From: Thermoplasmata archaeon
GTDB lineage: Archaea; Thermoplasmatota; Thermoplasmata; Thermoplasmatales; Thermoplasmataceae
Reading direction: 5' to 3'
Assembly: GCA_021797385.1 (NCBI GenBank)
Contig: JAJZZW010000011.1
Span: 1 to 20,895, forward strand
DNA length: 20,895 nt
A program made the position numbers and the translations under genes. The stretch's first letter is position 1; the number at the start of each line of letters is the position of its first letter. Below are positions 7,141 to 14,925 of the stretch, one piece after another. Under the pieces are notes generated by a model that was not told the origin of the DNA, did not search any database, and saw only the letters and a list, made by a program, of their open reading frames with translations.

Positions 7141-7161
7141 ACTATAAAGGCATGTGGTTTA

Positions 7162-7845
7162 ATGGACATTGATGAATTTATTATAAGATTTAATGAAATC
7201 AAGGAAAAGGGATTTATAAGGTCTCTGAGGAAGGGCCCCACAGGGATTGGCAACACCCTTGAAACATACTTAGGGATAAAGGAAAACAATATTAAGCTTC
7301 CAGACCTCGAAGGTGCAGAATTAAAGGCACATAGGGACAATTCTGAGAATATGATTACACTGTTTACTTTCAATAGGGGAGCATGGGTAATGAATCCGCT
7401 GGAGGCTGTTAAAAAATATGGAACAAAGGACAATAGTGGCAGGCTCGGCCTTTATTTTACAATGGGCTTTACCCAGAACAGTGCCGGGCTCTTCCTATAT
7501 GCAGACGAACAAGCGGTTTCAGTGAGGCATATTGACGGTTCCACACTGGTAAGATGGAAGTTTGCAGACCTCCAGGAGCAGTTCACAAATAAGATCCCTG
7601 CACTGGTAATGGTTTACGCTAGGTCAGAGTTCAGGGGCGATGATGAGTGGTTTGAATTTTACAAGGCTGTGCTGCTGCAAGGCACCTCAAAGGACCTTTT
7701 AAAGGAAAGCATTAAGAATGGCATTATATTAATAGACTTGAGGTTGCATGACAAGGGCACAATGGCGAGGAACCATGGGACGGGCTTCAGGGTGCATGAA
7801 AAGAATCTGCCATTGGTCTTTTCACAATCAAGGGTGATAGGATAA
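7162..7845 (+). CDS. MvaI/BcnI-type type II restriction endonuclease
   Basis: A 227-residue PD-(D/E)XK nuclease. The catalytic site reads D48-x4-E53-x-K55 (LPDLEGAELKA), exactly the spacing of the MvaI active site. It is preceded by GPTGIGNTLETYLGI (25-39), typical of the family. The C-terminal DLRLHD and RNHGTGFRVHE stretch (about 193-213) is the second family hallmark. MvaI cuts CCWGG and BcnI CCSGG as a monomer that nicks each strand; the target here cannot be read from sequence. It is directly followed by a matching methyltransferase, with stop and start overlapping. It is intact and slightly richer in G+C than the genes to its left. Confidence 0.9.
   Translation: MDIDEFIIRFNEIKEKGFIRSLRKGPTGIGNTLETYLGIKENNIKLPDLEGAELKAHRDNSENMITLFTFNRGAWVMNPLEAVKKYGTKDNSGRLGLYFTMGFTQNSAGLFLYADEQAVSVRHIDGSTLVRWKFADLQEQFTNKIPALVMVYARSEFRGDDEWFEFYKAVLLQGTSKDLLKESIKNGIILIDLRLHDKGTMARNHGTGFRVHEKNLPLVFSQSRVIG
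7833..7838 (+). promoter_or_regulatory. Shine-Dalgarno site that points to a non-canonical methyltransferase start
   Basis: GGTGAT lies in the last codons of the nuclease gene. No ATG, GTG or TTG in the methyltransferase frame lies within a usable distance. ATA codons at 7842 and 7845 do, with spacers of three and six bases. Confidence 0.4.
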
Positions 7846-9077
7846 TAACAAAATTAGATGATTGGACATTCAACAAGGCATATACTAGAGGGTATACCCA
7901 CGTTTACCATGATTACCCGGCGAGGATGATACCCCAGGTTGCAGATAAATTGCTATCCATATACGGCAAAGAGTCAAAAACATTGTTTGACCCATACTGC
8001 GGGACTGGCACATCGCTAGTAGAGGGATTGCTCCATGGGATAGACGGCATAGGCACTGATTTGAACCCACTGGCAAGGCTCATTGCAGAGGCGAAGTCTG
8101 ATTACAATATCAATATAAGCCAGGTTGAAGAATACATTGAAAAATTTAACCAAGAGGCCAATAGCCTAGGCCCAGACATGCCACAAATCAAGAATATGGA
8201 TTTCTGGTTCAATGATGGGATTGCCAAAAAACTGGGGAAGATCAGGGCATTTATAAATTCTATAGAAAGCAGCGATATTGGATTATTCTTTAAAATTGCA
8301 TTCAGTGAAACAGTAAGGGAGAGCTCCAACACCAGGAAAAATGAGTTTAAATTGTTCAGGTATAGCCAGGAAAAATTAAAAAAATGGAACCCAGACCCTT
8401 TTATAATTATGAATGAAAAGCTGCACCGCAACCTCTATGGGCTTGTAGAGTTCGCCAGAAAACTCAATAAAATAAGCACAATGCCTAAAATCAGGATTTA
8501 TGGATACAATTCTGTAAATGAAATCCCTAACAAAGACATAGAAGAAAATTACGCAGACATCGTTGTAACTTCCCCGCCTTATGGTGATTCCCATACTACA
8601 GTTGCATACGGCCAATATTCACGCTTATCGTCTGAGTGGCTTTCCCTAGCTGATGGCAATGTGGATAGGAAACTCATGGGAGGAATGAAATTAAAGTCTA
8701 TCCCGGAATTCCCTTCAAATTCTTTGAACAAAGCCATAGAAATCATAGATTCTAAAAACAATAAAAGGGCATTGGAGGTCGCTTCGTTTTATAACGATCT
8801 TCAAATGTCAATAAAGAATGTTTCCAAGATCATCAAGCCATCTGGGTATTCTTGCTATGTTGTTGCCAATAGGACAGTGAGCTCGGTAATACTCCCCACA
8901 TCAGACGCAATAAAGGATTTCTTTGAGCATTATGGTTTCAGCCATGTTGAGACATACATAAGGGAAATACCTAACAAAAGGATGCCGGTAAAGAACAGCC
9001 CCACAAATGTTGCTGGTGAAACTATGAATACAATGCTTAATGAGCATATTGTAGTAATGAAAAAATTGGGCAATTAG
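7845..9077 (+). CDS. DNA methyltransferase of the MvaI/BcnI-type system (probably N4-cytosine)
   Basis: The AdoMet-binding motif I is DPYCGTGTSLVEG, followed by an acidic residue in GIGTDLNPLA. The catalytic motif IV is TSPPYGDS; SPPY is typical of N4-cytosine enzymes, fitting the m4C modification by the MvaI and BcnI methylases. The first standard start codon is ATG 7926, but the frame is open upstream to 7800. Codons 7860-7925 encode a TRGYTHVYHDYPARM block, which is conserved at the N-terminus of this methylase class. The natural start is therefore probably an ATA at 7845 (or 7842), placed correctly after GGTGAT; alternatively a base has been lost near 7840. From 7845 it is 410 residues; from 7926 it is 383. 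It protects host DNA from the nuclease encoded just upstream. Confidence 0.82.
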   Translation: MTKLDDWTFNKAYTRGYTHVYHDYPARMIPQVADKLLSIYGKESKTLFDPYCGTGTSLVEGLLHGIDGIGTDLNPLARLIAEAKSDYNINISQVEEYIEKFNQEANSLGPDMPQIKNMDFWFNDGIAKKLGKIRAFINSIESSDIGLFFKIAFSETVRESSNTRKNEFKLFRYSQEKLKKWNPDPFIIMNEKLHRNLYGLVEFARKLNKISTMPKIRIYGYNSVNEIPNKDIEENYADIVVTSPPYGDSHTTVAYGQYSRLSSEWLSLADGNVDRKLMGGMKLKSIPEFPSNSLNKAIEIIDSKNNKRALEVASFYNDLQMSIKNVSKIIKPSGYSCYVVANRTVSSVILPTSDAIKDFFEHYGFSHVETYIREIPNKRMPVKNSPTNVAGETMNTMLNEHIVVMKKLGN

Positions 9078-9448
9078 TGGTGTGTTAGCTGATCTAATAG
9101 ATTAATACATATCTATTGCTGAACTATCGTGTAATATTGTTTATTGAGCTAACCTTATTATAATAGAATAACTCAGATCTCTTACTTTTTTCACTAATTC
9201 TCCCATTGATTCAAAAATGAATACATTCTTTACGATATAATTACTAAATGGTATCTAAAATTGTAGTTAATTATTTAATTCATATTTTAATATATTTTTG
9301 GACCTTTTTTGTTTTCAGAGTAATGACTAAAATGCGATTTATAGAGTCATATGAAAGAAGTATATAATCTACAAATTTAAATTACATTAAACTGACGATA
9401 ATAATAAAAATAATCCAATAGTTTATATTTAAACCGTTTATACCATAT
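9078..9448. other. AT-rich intergenic region
   Basis: No convincing gene is seen. A 7-base inverted repeat GTTAGCT (9085) / AGCTAAC, about 62 bases apart, and short T runs (ACTTTTTT near 9185; CCTTTTTT near 9303) could end the upstream transcript. The right end carries the promoter of the gene at 9449. Confidence 0.4.
9422..9433 (+). promoter_or_regulatory. TATA box of the Z1 module, with TATACCAT operator candidate
   Basis: TTTATATTTAAA stands 16-27 bases before ATG 9449. TATACCAT follows at 9439-9446. The same TATACCAT occurs just ahead of the paralogous regulator gene at 1527, so it may be a shared operator for these winged-helix proteins. Confidence 0.5.
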
Positions 9449-9877
9449 ATGGAAATGGTAGAACTACTGGATATAAGACACGGAAATAAAATTCTTTTAT
9501 TCTTACTTGAAAGGTGCGAAATTAAAAAAACTGATTTACTGGAAATTATGAGCTCTTCTGATTCATTAAGCAGAAGTTTGCATGACCTTATTGATGTAGG
9601 GCTTATTGAATCCGAAACTACAATACATGGTCGCAAGGTCATCCTGACAAAGTTAACTCTACTGGGGAGAAGGGTTGCCAAGCAATTGAAAAAAGCAAAT
9701 GACATACTGGTGGATTTTAATGAAAACCAAAACTATATGACCAAGAGCAAAAAGGGTGCAAATAATAGAACAATCGAATGTTTTCTTTGTGGTTTCGAGA
9801 ACCCTGAAAATGCAAAGTTTTGCATGGAATGCGAAGCGAAACTTAGACTGTATTATAATGGATCTTGGGGGATATAG
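9449..9877 (+). CDS. Winged-helix regulator fused to a zinc ribbon
   Basis: A 142-residue protein. Residues ~7-90 form the same winged-helix domain as the gene at 1527 (about 60 of 80 residues shared), with recognition helix SSSDSLSRSLHDL and wing ETTIHGRKVILTKLT. A short basic linker leads to a C-terminal zinc ribbon, CFLCGFENPENAKFCMEC (C-x2-C ... C-x2-C, residues ~111-128). It is the first gene of the Z1 module, immediately followed by another zinc-ribbon protein whose ATG comes directly after its stop. It is likely an autoregulator of the module, and the ribbon may mediate contact with the next protein. This is inference from architecture. Confidence 0.8.
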   Translation: MEMVELLDIRHGNKILLFLLERCEIKKTDLLEIMSSSDSLSRSLHDLIDVGLIESETTIHGRKVILTKLTLLGRRVAKQLKKANDILVDFNENQNYMTKSKKGANNRTIECFLCGFENPENAKFCMECEAKLRLYYNGSWGI

Positions 9878-10414
9878 ATGATGCTAAAGGAAAATGAATT
9901 AAATATAAAATTTATAAATTTTAAGCTGGAGAAGGCTCAAGTTGTAATGTATGATATTTTGACTTTAATAGATGGCAATAAGGTGAAAATAAAGTTTACT
10001 ACTATAAAAAAGGGAGGGGAATCCATAGACTTTCATACATTTGTGGATATTATAGTACCGTCGTTCTGGGCAGCTAAGAGTGTTTTAAACTGGTATAAAA
10101 TACACAAAAGGAAAGAAAATAGTGGTTTCAATTTTGATATAGGAAATAACAATATTTTATTCGAATTAATAGAAAAAATATTCGACGGCACAAGAAACAA
10201 TCCTAATGCGGAAGCCTTTATAAAGACCCCTGAGTTTTCTTTAACGATTCGCAATGGGAACATTGGAGAACCAACACAAATACCATCGCCTGTAGCCACT
10301 TCGGATAAAAAAAGTAATGTTGAAAGACAGAAGTATAAAACATGCCCAAAATGCTTGACAAAGAACGACAAGGATGCAGTTTACTGTAAGCACTGTGGCA
10401 ATAAATTTGAATGA
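9878..10414 (+). CDS. Unrecognised protein with C-terminal zinc ribbon
   Basis: A 178-residue protein. The C-terminus is a zinc ribbon, CPKCLTKNDKDAVYCKHCG (residues ~157-175), of the same type as in the upstream regulator. The N-terminal ~125 residues are mixed alpha/beta (VVMYDILTLIDGNKVKIKFT; HTFVDIIVPSFWAAKSVLNW) with no recognised family. A Pro/Ser/Thr/Lys linker separates the two. No PD-(D/E)XK, HNH or other nuclease motif is visible. The ATG follows directly after the stop of the regulator, and the TGA overlaps an ATG in the next ORF (ATGA). The gene is thus tightly coupled to the Z1 ATPase and is a candidate specificity or effector subunit of the module. Confidence 0.72.
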   Translation: MMLKENELNIKFINFKLEKAQVVMYDILTLIDGNKVKIKFTTIKKGGESIDFHTFVDIIVPSFWAAKSVLNWYKIHKRKENSGFNFDIGNNNILFELIEKIFDGTRNNPNAEAFIKTPEFSLTIRNGNIGEPTQIPSPVATSDKKSNVERQKYKTCPKCLTKNDKDAVYCKHCGNKFE

Positions 10415-10431
10415 GACGGGAGATTGATAAT

Positions 10432-12429
10432 ATGGATGAAAACAACGTAGAAAGATTTGAAAGGGTATTGAAGGCAAAGGAGCATATATGTGATGCTGGT
10501 ATAGAACAGATGAAGAAGGTAGCAGAGAAACTATTTGAAAAACTGCAGAAGCCTGGACTAACTTCCGGCCTCTTATATGGCAGGGTTCAGAGCGGCAAGA
10601 CTAACAATACTATAATGTGCATAGCCAAGCTCGCGGACGAATGCCAGTTTAAGCTATTTATAGTATTAACATCAGATAATACTTCGCTTTATGAACAAAC
10701 ATTGGAAAGAATAACCCACGGTCTTGCGACTATAGGTATAGTAGGATACAAAGATATATCCAACGGAAACGAAACAAAGCAGACCTTCATGACAAAACTG
10801 GGGCATAGGGGCGCAGTAATAGTAGGCACTAAAAACTACATCAACCTTAAAAAGATAATAGATTTCCTCCAAGATTTGGAATTGAAAGGGGTAAAAGCTG
10901 TAATATTCGACGATGAAGCAGACTTCGGTAGCCTGAACTCGAAGCAGAACAGAAAAGATGAGAGCGCGGTATACACTTTGATAGAGGAGCTCAGAAACAT
11001 AATCACAGAAACGAGGTTTGTTGAGGTTACTGCAACTCCCCAGGCAAACCTTCTACAGAAACCTGAAGACGCACGCCATCCAAGCTTCATAATAACAATA
11101 CCACCGGGGAATAGTTACATAGGTGGGGACAGGCTTTATGACCTCGACAGCCATAATGTCGTAGAGCGCCATCATCGGAAAGTCAGTAAGGTGGATGTTG
11201 AGTTGATAACGAAAAAGGATGATCCCCCTTCAGATGCCCCGGACAGCATATACATTGCGCTATGCACATTCTTCCTCGGGGGTGCCATGAAGAATATATC
11301 CTCTCCAGAACAGGAAAATTTCTCCATGCTGGTTCATATAAGCGCCAGCAGAAACATCAACAACACTTTATATGCCCTTGTACTTAATGCTAAGGACAAA
11401 ATTTCAAAAGTTCTGCATGGAGAGTTGAAAGACGCCAAAATAGAGCAGTATCTAAAAGAGGCTTACATAGATATAGAGGGGACCATGGAAAACCCGAAAG
11501 AGATTGAATATGATGAAGCTCTCAAGAATGCAGCACTTTACATAGACCAATGCAGGCCACAGAAGGTAATGTCTGGAAAATCTACTGACGACCCAAAATA
11601 TGATTCATTCTATAACATTCTCATAGGGGGCAACAGGCTAAGCAGGGGGCTTACAGTAAAAAACCTCACTGTATTCTACTATGCAAGAGCCTCTGGCGGC
11701 CCAAAGGTAGACACAATCCTTCAGCATTCCAGAATATATGGCTACAGAGAAAATGTTTTGGACATAATTAGGATATTCGCCACGGATGAGATATTTGAAA
11801 ATTTGTACGATGCCTATAAATCTGATCAGGAAGAGTGGGAATTTATTGAAACAAAGAATCCCCTTGAGAAACCTCCAGTATTTCTATCTATTGAAAGGAC
11901 TAGGCGGATCAGACCCACAAGGAGCCAAGTGACCCCCACTGAGAACTTAATAAAGTATTTTCCTGGAAGAACCTATTTCCTCTACCATGCAAAAGCTTCA
12001 AATGTTGCAAAAATAGATGAAATATTAATGGAGATAGATTGTAAAAGCAAAGACCCAGCAGAAATAGACTTTGAAACGGCTAAGAAGCTTATAGAACTGG
12101 CAGATTCCTATGTCCCCAATCAGAGATGGGACAAAGAAGCTCTAAAGACGGTACTGGAAAATATGAAGAACGGAGGCAACAAAATGTATATAATTGCCCG
12201 CAAGGACAGTGATTTAAAAAAAGACTATCATGCTGTGCTTTCTGGGCAGATTGAAGACAACATCAGGAAAGAAGATGGTCCAATCCTTTTCATGTATAGG
12301 ACGTCCGGAAAAGGAGATGGATGGAATGGAGAAATAGCATGGATACCAGCATTAAGGATGCCGGAAGGACCCATAGCATATTATCTTGCAAACGATGTAG
12401 CTATCTCAAAGGGTGTGGGCGAAGAGTGA
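10432..12429 (+). CDS. Z1-domain ATPase (restriction/modification-associated, helicase-like)
   Basis: A 665-residue P-loop ATPase of the Z1 family, a superfamily II-like ATPase found beside DNA methyltransferases, Vsr nucleases and GHKL ATPases. It has Walker A GRVQSGKT (residues 50-57), Walker B DDEAD (160-164), motif III TATPQ (200-204), the Z1 hallmark GGNRLSRGLT (399-408), and an arginine-finger motif QHSRIYGYR (431-439). All NTPase motifs are intact. Its probable role is ATP-driven DNA sensing or remodelling in a defence complex. The frame opens with ATG 10411 overlapping the upstream stop, but ATG 10432 has an SD-like GGGAG ten bases upstream and is preferred. It lies upstream of an m5C methyltransferase, its usual partner; the PD-(D/E)XK and AIPR genes often found with it are absent here. 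Confidence 0.9.
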   Translation: MDENNVERFERVLKAKEHICDAGIEQMKKVAEKLFEKLQKPGLTSGLLYGRVQSGKTNNTIMCIAKLADECQFKLFIVLTSDNTSLYEQTLERITHGLATIGIVGYKDISNGNETKQTFMTKLGHRGAVIVGTKNYINLKKIIDFLQDLELKGVKAVIFDDEADFGSLNSKQNRKDESAVYTLIEELRNIITETRFVEVTATPQANLLQKPEDARHPSFIITIPPGNSYIGGDRLYDLDSHNVVERHHRKVSKVDVELITKKDDPPSDAPDSIYIALCTFFLGGAMKNISSPEQENFSMLVHISASRNINNTLYALVLNAKDKISKVLHGELKDAKIEQYLKEAYIDIEGTMENPKEIEYDEALKNAALYIDQCRPQKVMSGKSTDDPKYDSFYNILIGGNRLSRGLTVKNLTVFYYARASGGPKVDTILQHSRIYGYRENVLDIIRIFATDEIFENLYDAYKSDQEEWEFIETKNPLEKPPVFLSIERTRRIRPTRSQVTPTENLIKYFPGRTYFLYHAKASNVAKIDEILMEIDCKSKDPAEIDFETAKKLIELADSYVPNQRWDKEALKTVLENMKNGGNKMYIIARKDSDLKKDYHAVLSGQIEDNIRKEDGPILFMYRTSGKGDGWNGEIAWIPALRMPEGPIAYYLANDVAISKGVGEE

Positions 12430-12442
12430 CAAGTGGCAGCAT

Positions 12443-12453
12443 TTTTTTATATT
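12443..12453 (+). promoter_or_regulatory. Possible internal TATA box before the m5C methyltransferase
   Basis: An AT-rich TTTTTTTATAT stretch lies about 20-30 bases upstream of ATG 12473, which lacks a good SD. A separate leaderless transcript for the methyltransferase would allow protection before the rest of the module is expressed. Confidence 0.35.
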
Positions 12454-12472
12454 AGGATATGATAAGGTAAAT

Positions 12473-13951
12473 ATGGACAAGGGCGTAGAAGAAAGGCATA
12501 AGCTTAAATTAGTATCGCTCTTTTCAGGATGCGGAGGTCTTGACTTAGGCTTCGATATGTTCTCACGCTATGATATAAAATTTGCCAGCGATGTTAAAGC
12601 TGATGCCGCCATGACCTATGCCCAGAATTTTAAGTCTAGGACTGTCCGCAGTCTAGCTGAGCCTAACAGCAACGGTCCTTTATTCTTTCTAGGAGATATA
12701 AGGCAAATGGACTACACTGCGCTCAAGTCTTTGTTTCCTGAACCAGACATAGTAGCCGGGGGACCCCCCTGCCAGGACTTTTCTATAGCTAGGGGAAGTG
12801 ATCGAGCCAAAGCCGGCATGAAGACAGAAAGGGGAAGGTTGTATGCTTATTTTGTTAAGGCATTGATATACTTAAAGCCAAAGTATTTTGTATTCGAGAA
12901 CGTACCCGGCCTTGTATCTGACAACAGTGGGAAGACATGGGATATAATAAGGGAGGACTTTCAGAATTTATCTATCCACGTGCAGGATATCGAGAGGATA
13001 GCAGGGGACGGCTTAGACGGCTTTAATCCGGGTTACGTGCTTGCCTATGCTGGCGTTGTGGATGCATCTGCTGTCGGTGTTCCCCAAAAGAGGCACCGAC
13101 TAGTAGTAATAGGGGTAAGAAATGACCTTGTAGAAAAAGCATCCGGCGGCTTATGCTCTAAGATGGTCACGAACATCCAAGAGTTGTGCAGGAAAAAGCT
13201 CGAAGGGGATGGATCTTTACTAGGAAAATACCCTATGACCACTATAGAAGCTTTCGAAGGATACCCCTTGGACCAGGTCCAGCAGAAGTACGGAGAGATC
13301 ATGGATGAATGGCTTATGAATAAAGCAAACAAAAAGGTAAGTGCTTTGGAAAAATGGGCGCAGAAACATGAGAAGGAAAGTCCAAAAAGCATCATCGAAA
13401 GCTATATAAAAGTCAACGGTTTGAACTTAAATTCCCAGGAAAAATCCTATATCATGAAGCAACATGAAATAGTGCTGATGCAACTTGGATACTATGGAAG
13501 AAAGGTCTGTGCAGGCAATTTCGCGGATGGATCATGCGATCGTTTCAATGAAAGGGAGAATGTCATTGAGAGGATGTTCTACACACCCCCCGGTGAGAAC
13601 TACAAATTTCTATACCCATACCGCCAGTTTAGAGTCGAAGGAAAAGGGATAAGCATGATCTATAAGAGAATCCATCCACTCAAGCCTGCTTACACAATTA
13701 CAGCAAATGGAGGGGGGGGAACACATGGCTATCACTATGATAGGACAATGAGCAGGCTTACATTAAGGGAAATAGCTAGGTTGCAGTCTTTCCCAGATTC
13801 TTTCATGTTCAAGGGAACAAAGGCCGAGGTAAATAGGCAGATAGGGGAAGCGGTTCCTCCGCTACTCGGCATGAGAATAGCTGAGGCTATATGGGAGATA
13901 GACCAAATGATCCACAAACAGTTGAAATCAATCAGAGCCGAACATGCATAA
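12473..13951 (+). CDS. DNA (cytosine-5) methyltransferase of the Z1 module
   Basis: A 492-residue C5-cytosine methyltransferase. Motif I is LVSLFSGCGGLDLGF (13-27), motif IV GGPPCQDFS with catalytic Cys100, motif VI ENV (142-144), and motif VIII VPQKRHRLVVIG (203-214). Motifs IX-X follow near the end (RLTLREIARLQSFPDSF and QIGEAVPP). About 150 residues between VIII and IX, partly helical and Lys-rich, form a target-recognition domain larger than in small enzymes such as M.HaeIII. The frame extends upstream to GTG 12413 inside the Z1 gene, but ATG 12473 sits behind a TATA-like stretch and is preferred. It should provide the self/non-self mark for the Z1 module. A Vsr gene ends 7 bases beyond its stop on the opposite strand. 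Confidence 0.92.
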   Translation: MDKGVEERHKLKLVSLFSGCGGLDLGFDMFSRYDIKFASDVKADAAMTYAQNFKSRTVRSLAEPNSNGPLFFLGDIRQMDYTALKSLFPEPDIVAGGPPCQDFSIARGSDRAKAGMKTERGRLYAYFVKALIYLKPKYFVFENVPGLVSDNSGKTWDIIREDFQNLSIHVQDIERIAGDGLDGFNPGYVLAYAGVVDASAVGVPQKRHRLVVIGVRNDLVEKASGGLCSKMVTNIQELCRKKLEGDGSLLGKYPMTTIEAFEGYPLDQVQQKYGEIMDEWLMNKANKKVSALEKWAQKHEKESPKSIIESYIKVNGLNLNSQEKSYIMKQHEIVLMQLGYYGRKVCAGNFADGSCDRFNERENVIERMFYTPPGENYKFLYPYRQFRVEGKGISMIYKRIHPLKPAYTITANGGGGTHGYHYDRTMSRLTLREIARLQSFPDSFMFKGTKAEVNRQIGEAVPPLLGMRIAEAIWEIDQMIHKQLKSIRAEHA

Positions 13952-13958
13952 AGCAGTT

Positions 13959-14362
13959 TTAATTGCATATCTCTATTCCGTGAGACTCAAGCAACCACAT
14001 AACGCCTTCTGCCTGGAGTTTTTTTATCTCGTGCCCCCATATGACTAAGATGCACCACCCGGATTCTTTAAGGATGTCTTCATTGGCTAAATCCCTCTTT
14101 ACGTTATTATCCAGTTTCGGAAGCGAGTAATTCTTATGTGTCTTTGGAGGATGGTAACACTTTGGGAACTGATGCCAGAAGCACCCGTTGAGGAATATTG
14201 CAATTATTTGGCTTGGAATTACTAAATCGGGGTTTCTTGGATCTTAGGATGCATGATGTGTTCTATTCCATATAATTCTAGTGATTCATGGACAAGCTTT
14301 TCTTGTTTGGTCCACTTACTCCTTATCCTAGACATTGTTTTTCTTCTAGCTTCGGTGCTCAT
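13959..14362 (-). pseudogene. Vsr-type mismatch endonuclease gene with a one-base frameshift
   Basis: Translating the minus strand from ATG 14362 gives MSTEARRKTMSRIRSK, the Vsr N-terminal signature, to about residue 44. It then hits TAG just after a run of four C (GGGG at 14229-14232 on the plus strand). With one extra C the frame continues PDLVIPSQIIAIFLNGCFWH and ends in GWCILVIWGHE and a tail, to TAA at 13959. The restored length of 134 residues is normal for Vsr. Vsr nicks beside T:G mismatches produced by deamination of 5-methylcytosine, which fits its position 7 bases from a C5 methyltransferase and convergent with it. All catalytic segments (PD, GCFWH) survive. It is either a recent pseudogene or a homopolymer error. 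Confidence 0.85.
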
Positions 14363-14613
14363 ATCATCGGTCAACAAAGATCACATCACGAAAATAAATA
14401 CCTTAAGCTAATTAAAACATTCGATTTTATTGGAGATGGTAAGATATGCTAAACTTGTTTCCAACATCTGGCCTCTTCCTGTTATATTATCTTCTTCTGC
14501 CTGTAATCTTGCCTTTTACATTGGAGCGAGAGAGTACATCAGTCCTATAGCATGCACATATGTCCATTAGCCAATTTTCTTAGTTTTCATACAATAATTA
14601 ATCTTGATTTATA
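14363..14613. other. Intergenic region with one doubtful small ORF
   Basis: No recognised gene. A 44-codon plus-strand ORF runs from ATG 14436 (beginning MVRYAKLVSNIWPLPV) to TAG 14570, hydrophobic in its middle and behind an AT-rich stretch. It lacks a proper SD spacing, so it is not called as a gene. Confidence 0.3.
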
Positions 14614-14831
14614 TTAGCCCTCAAGCATTGGATAATTAACCTTCCTGGCACACATGACCAGCAGTTTTGCCTTGTATTTCTCATTATCCGTTATGTTGTC
14701 AATCTCATCCAGTATAGATTTTTCCAGGTTTTCAGGTCCTGCTCAAATTCCAAAATGGCAGGCGCAGTATCTTTAGGTAATGCTATGTTATCAATTCCCC
14801 TGAAAGTGCAGTAGTAGACATAGGTAGCCAT
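14614..14831 (-). pseudogene. Small unrecognised gene with a one-base frameshift
   Basis: ATG 14831 reads MATYVYYCTFRGIDNIALPK and continues to about LEFEQ, then leaves the coding frame near 14731-14745. One additional base within GAGCAGGACCTG gives PENLEKSILDEIDNITDNEK and on through KAKLLVMCARKVNYPMLEG to TAA at 14614. The restored product is 72 residues, helical and charged in its second half. No family is recognised. The lesion resembles those in the flanking Vsr gene and membrane-protein gene: each lacks exactly one base. Confidence 0.45.
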
Positions 14832-14925
14832 ATTCTTCTGAATACGTGTAATCCCAATTGTTTGCCATGCATTTTAATTGCAATAAAATGACTCATGCCT
14901 GTTTATAGATATGAATGCCACGAAC

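Noticed and set aside
9160..9260. Minus-strand coding fragment between 9147 and 9250
   Set aside because: A 36-codon open stretch without convincing start or family; cannot be distinguished from chance.
9878..10414. Hidden nuclease in the 178-residue zinc-ribbon protein
   Set aside because: No PD-(D/E)XK, HNH, GIY-YIG or PLD motif can be seen; only the zinc ribbon is supportable.
14436..14570. 44-codon plus-strand ORF
   Set aside because: No SD at proper spacing, no family, and surrounded by decayed sequence; mentioned only in the intergenic note.
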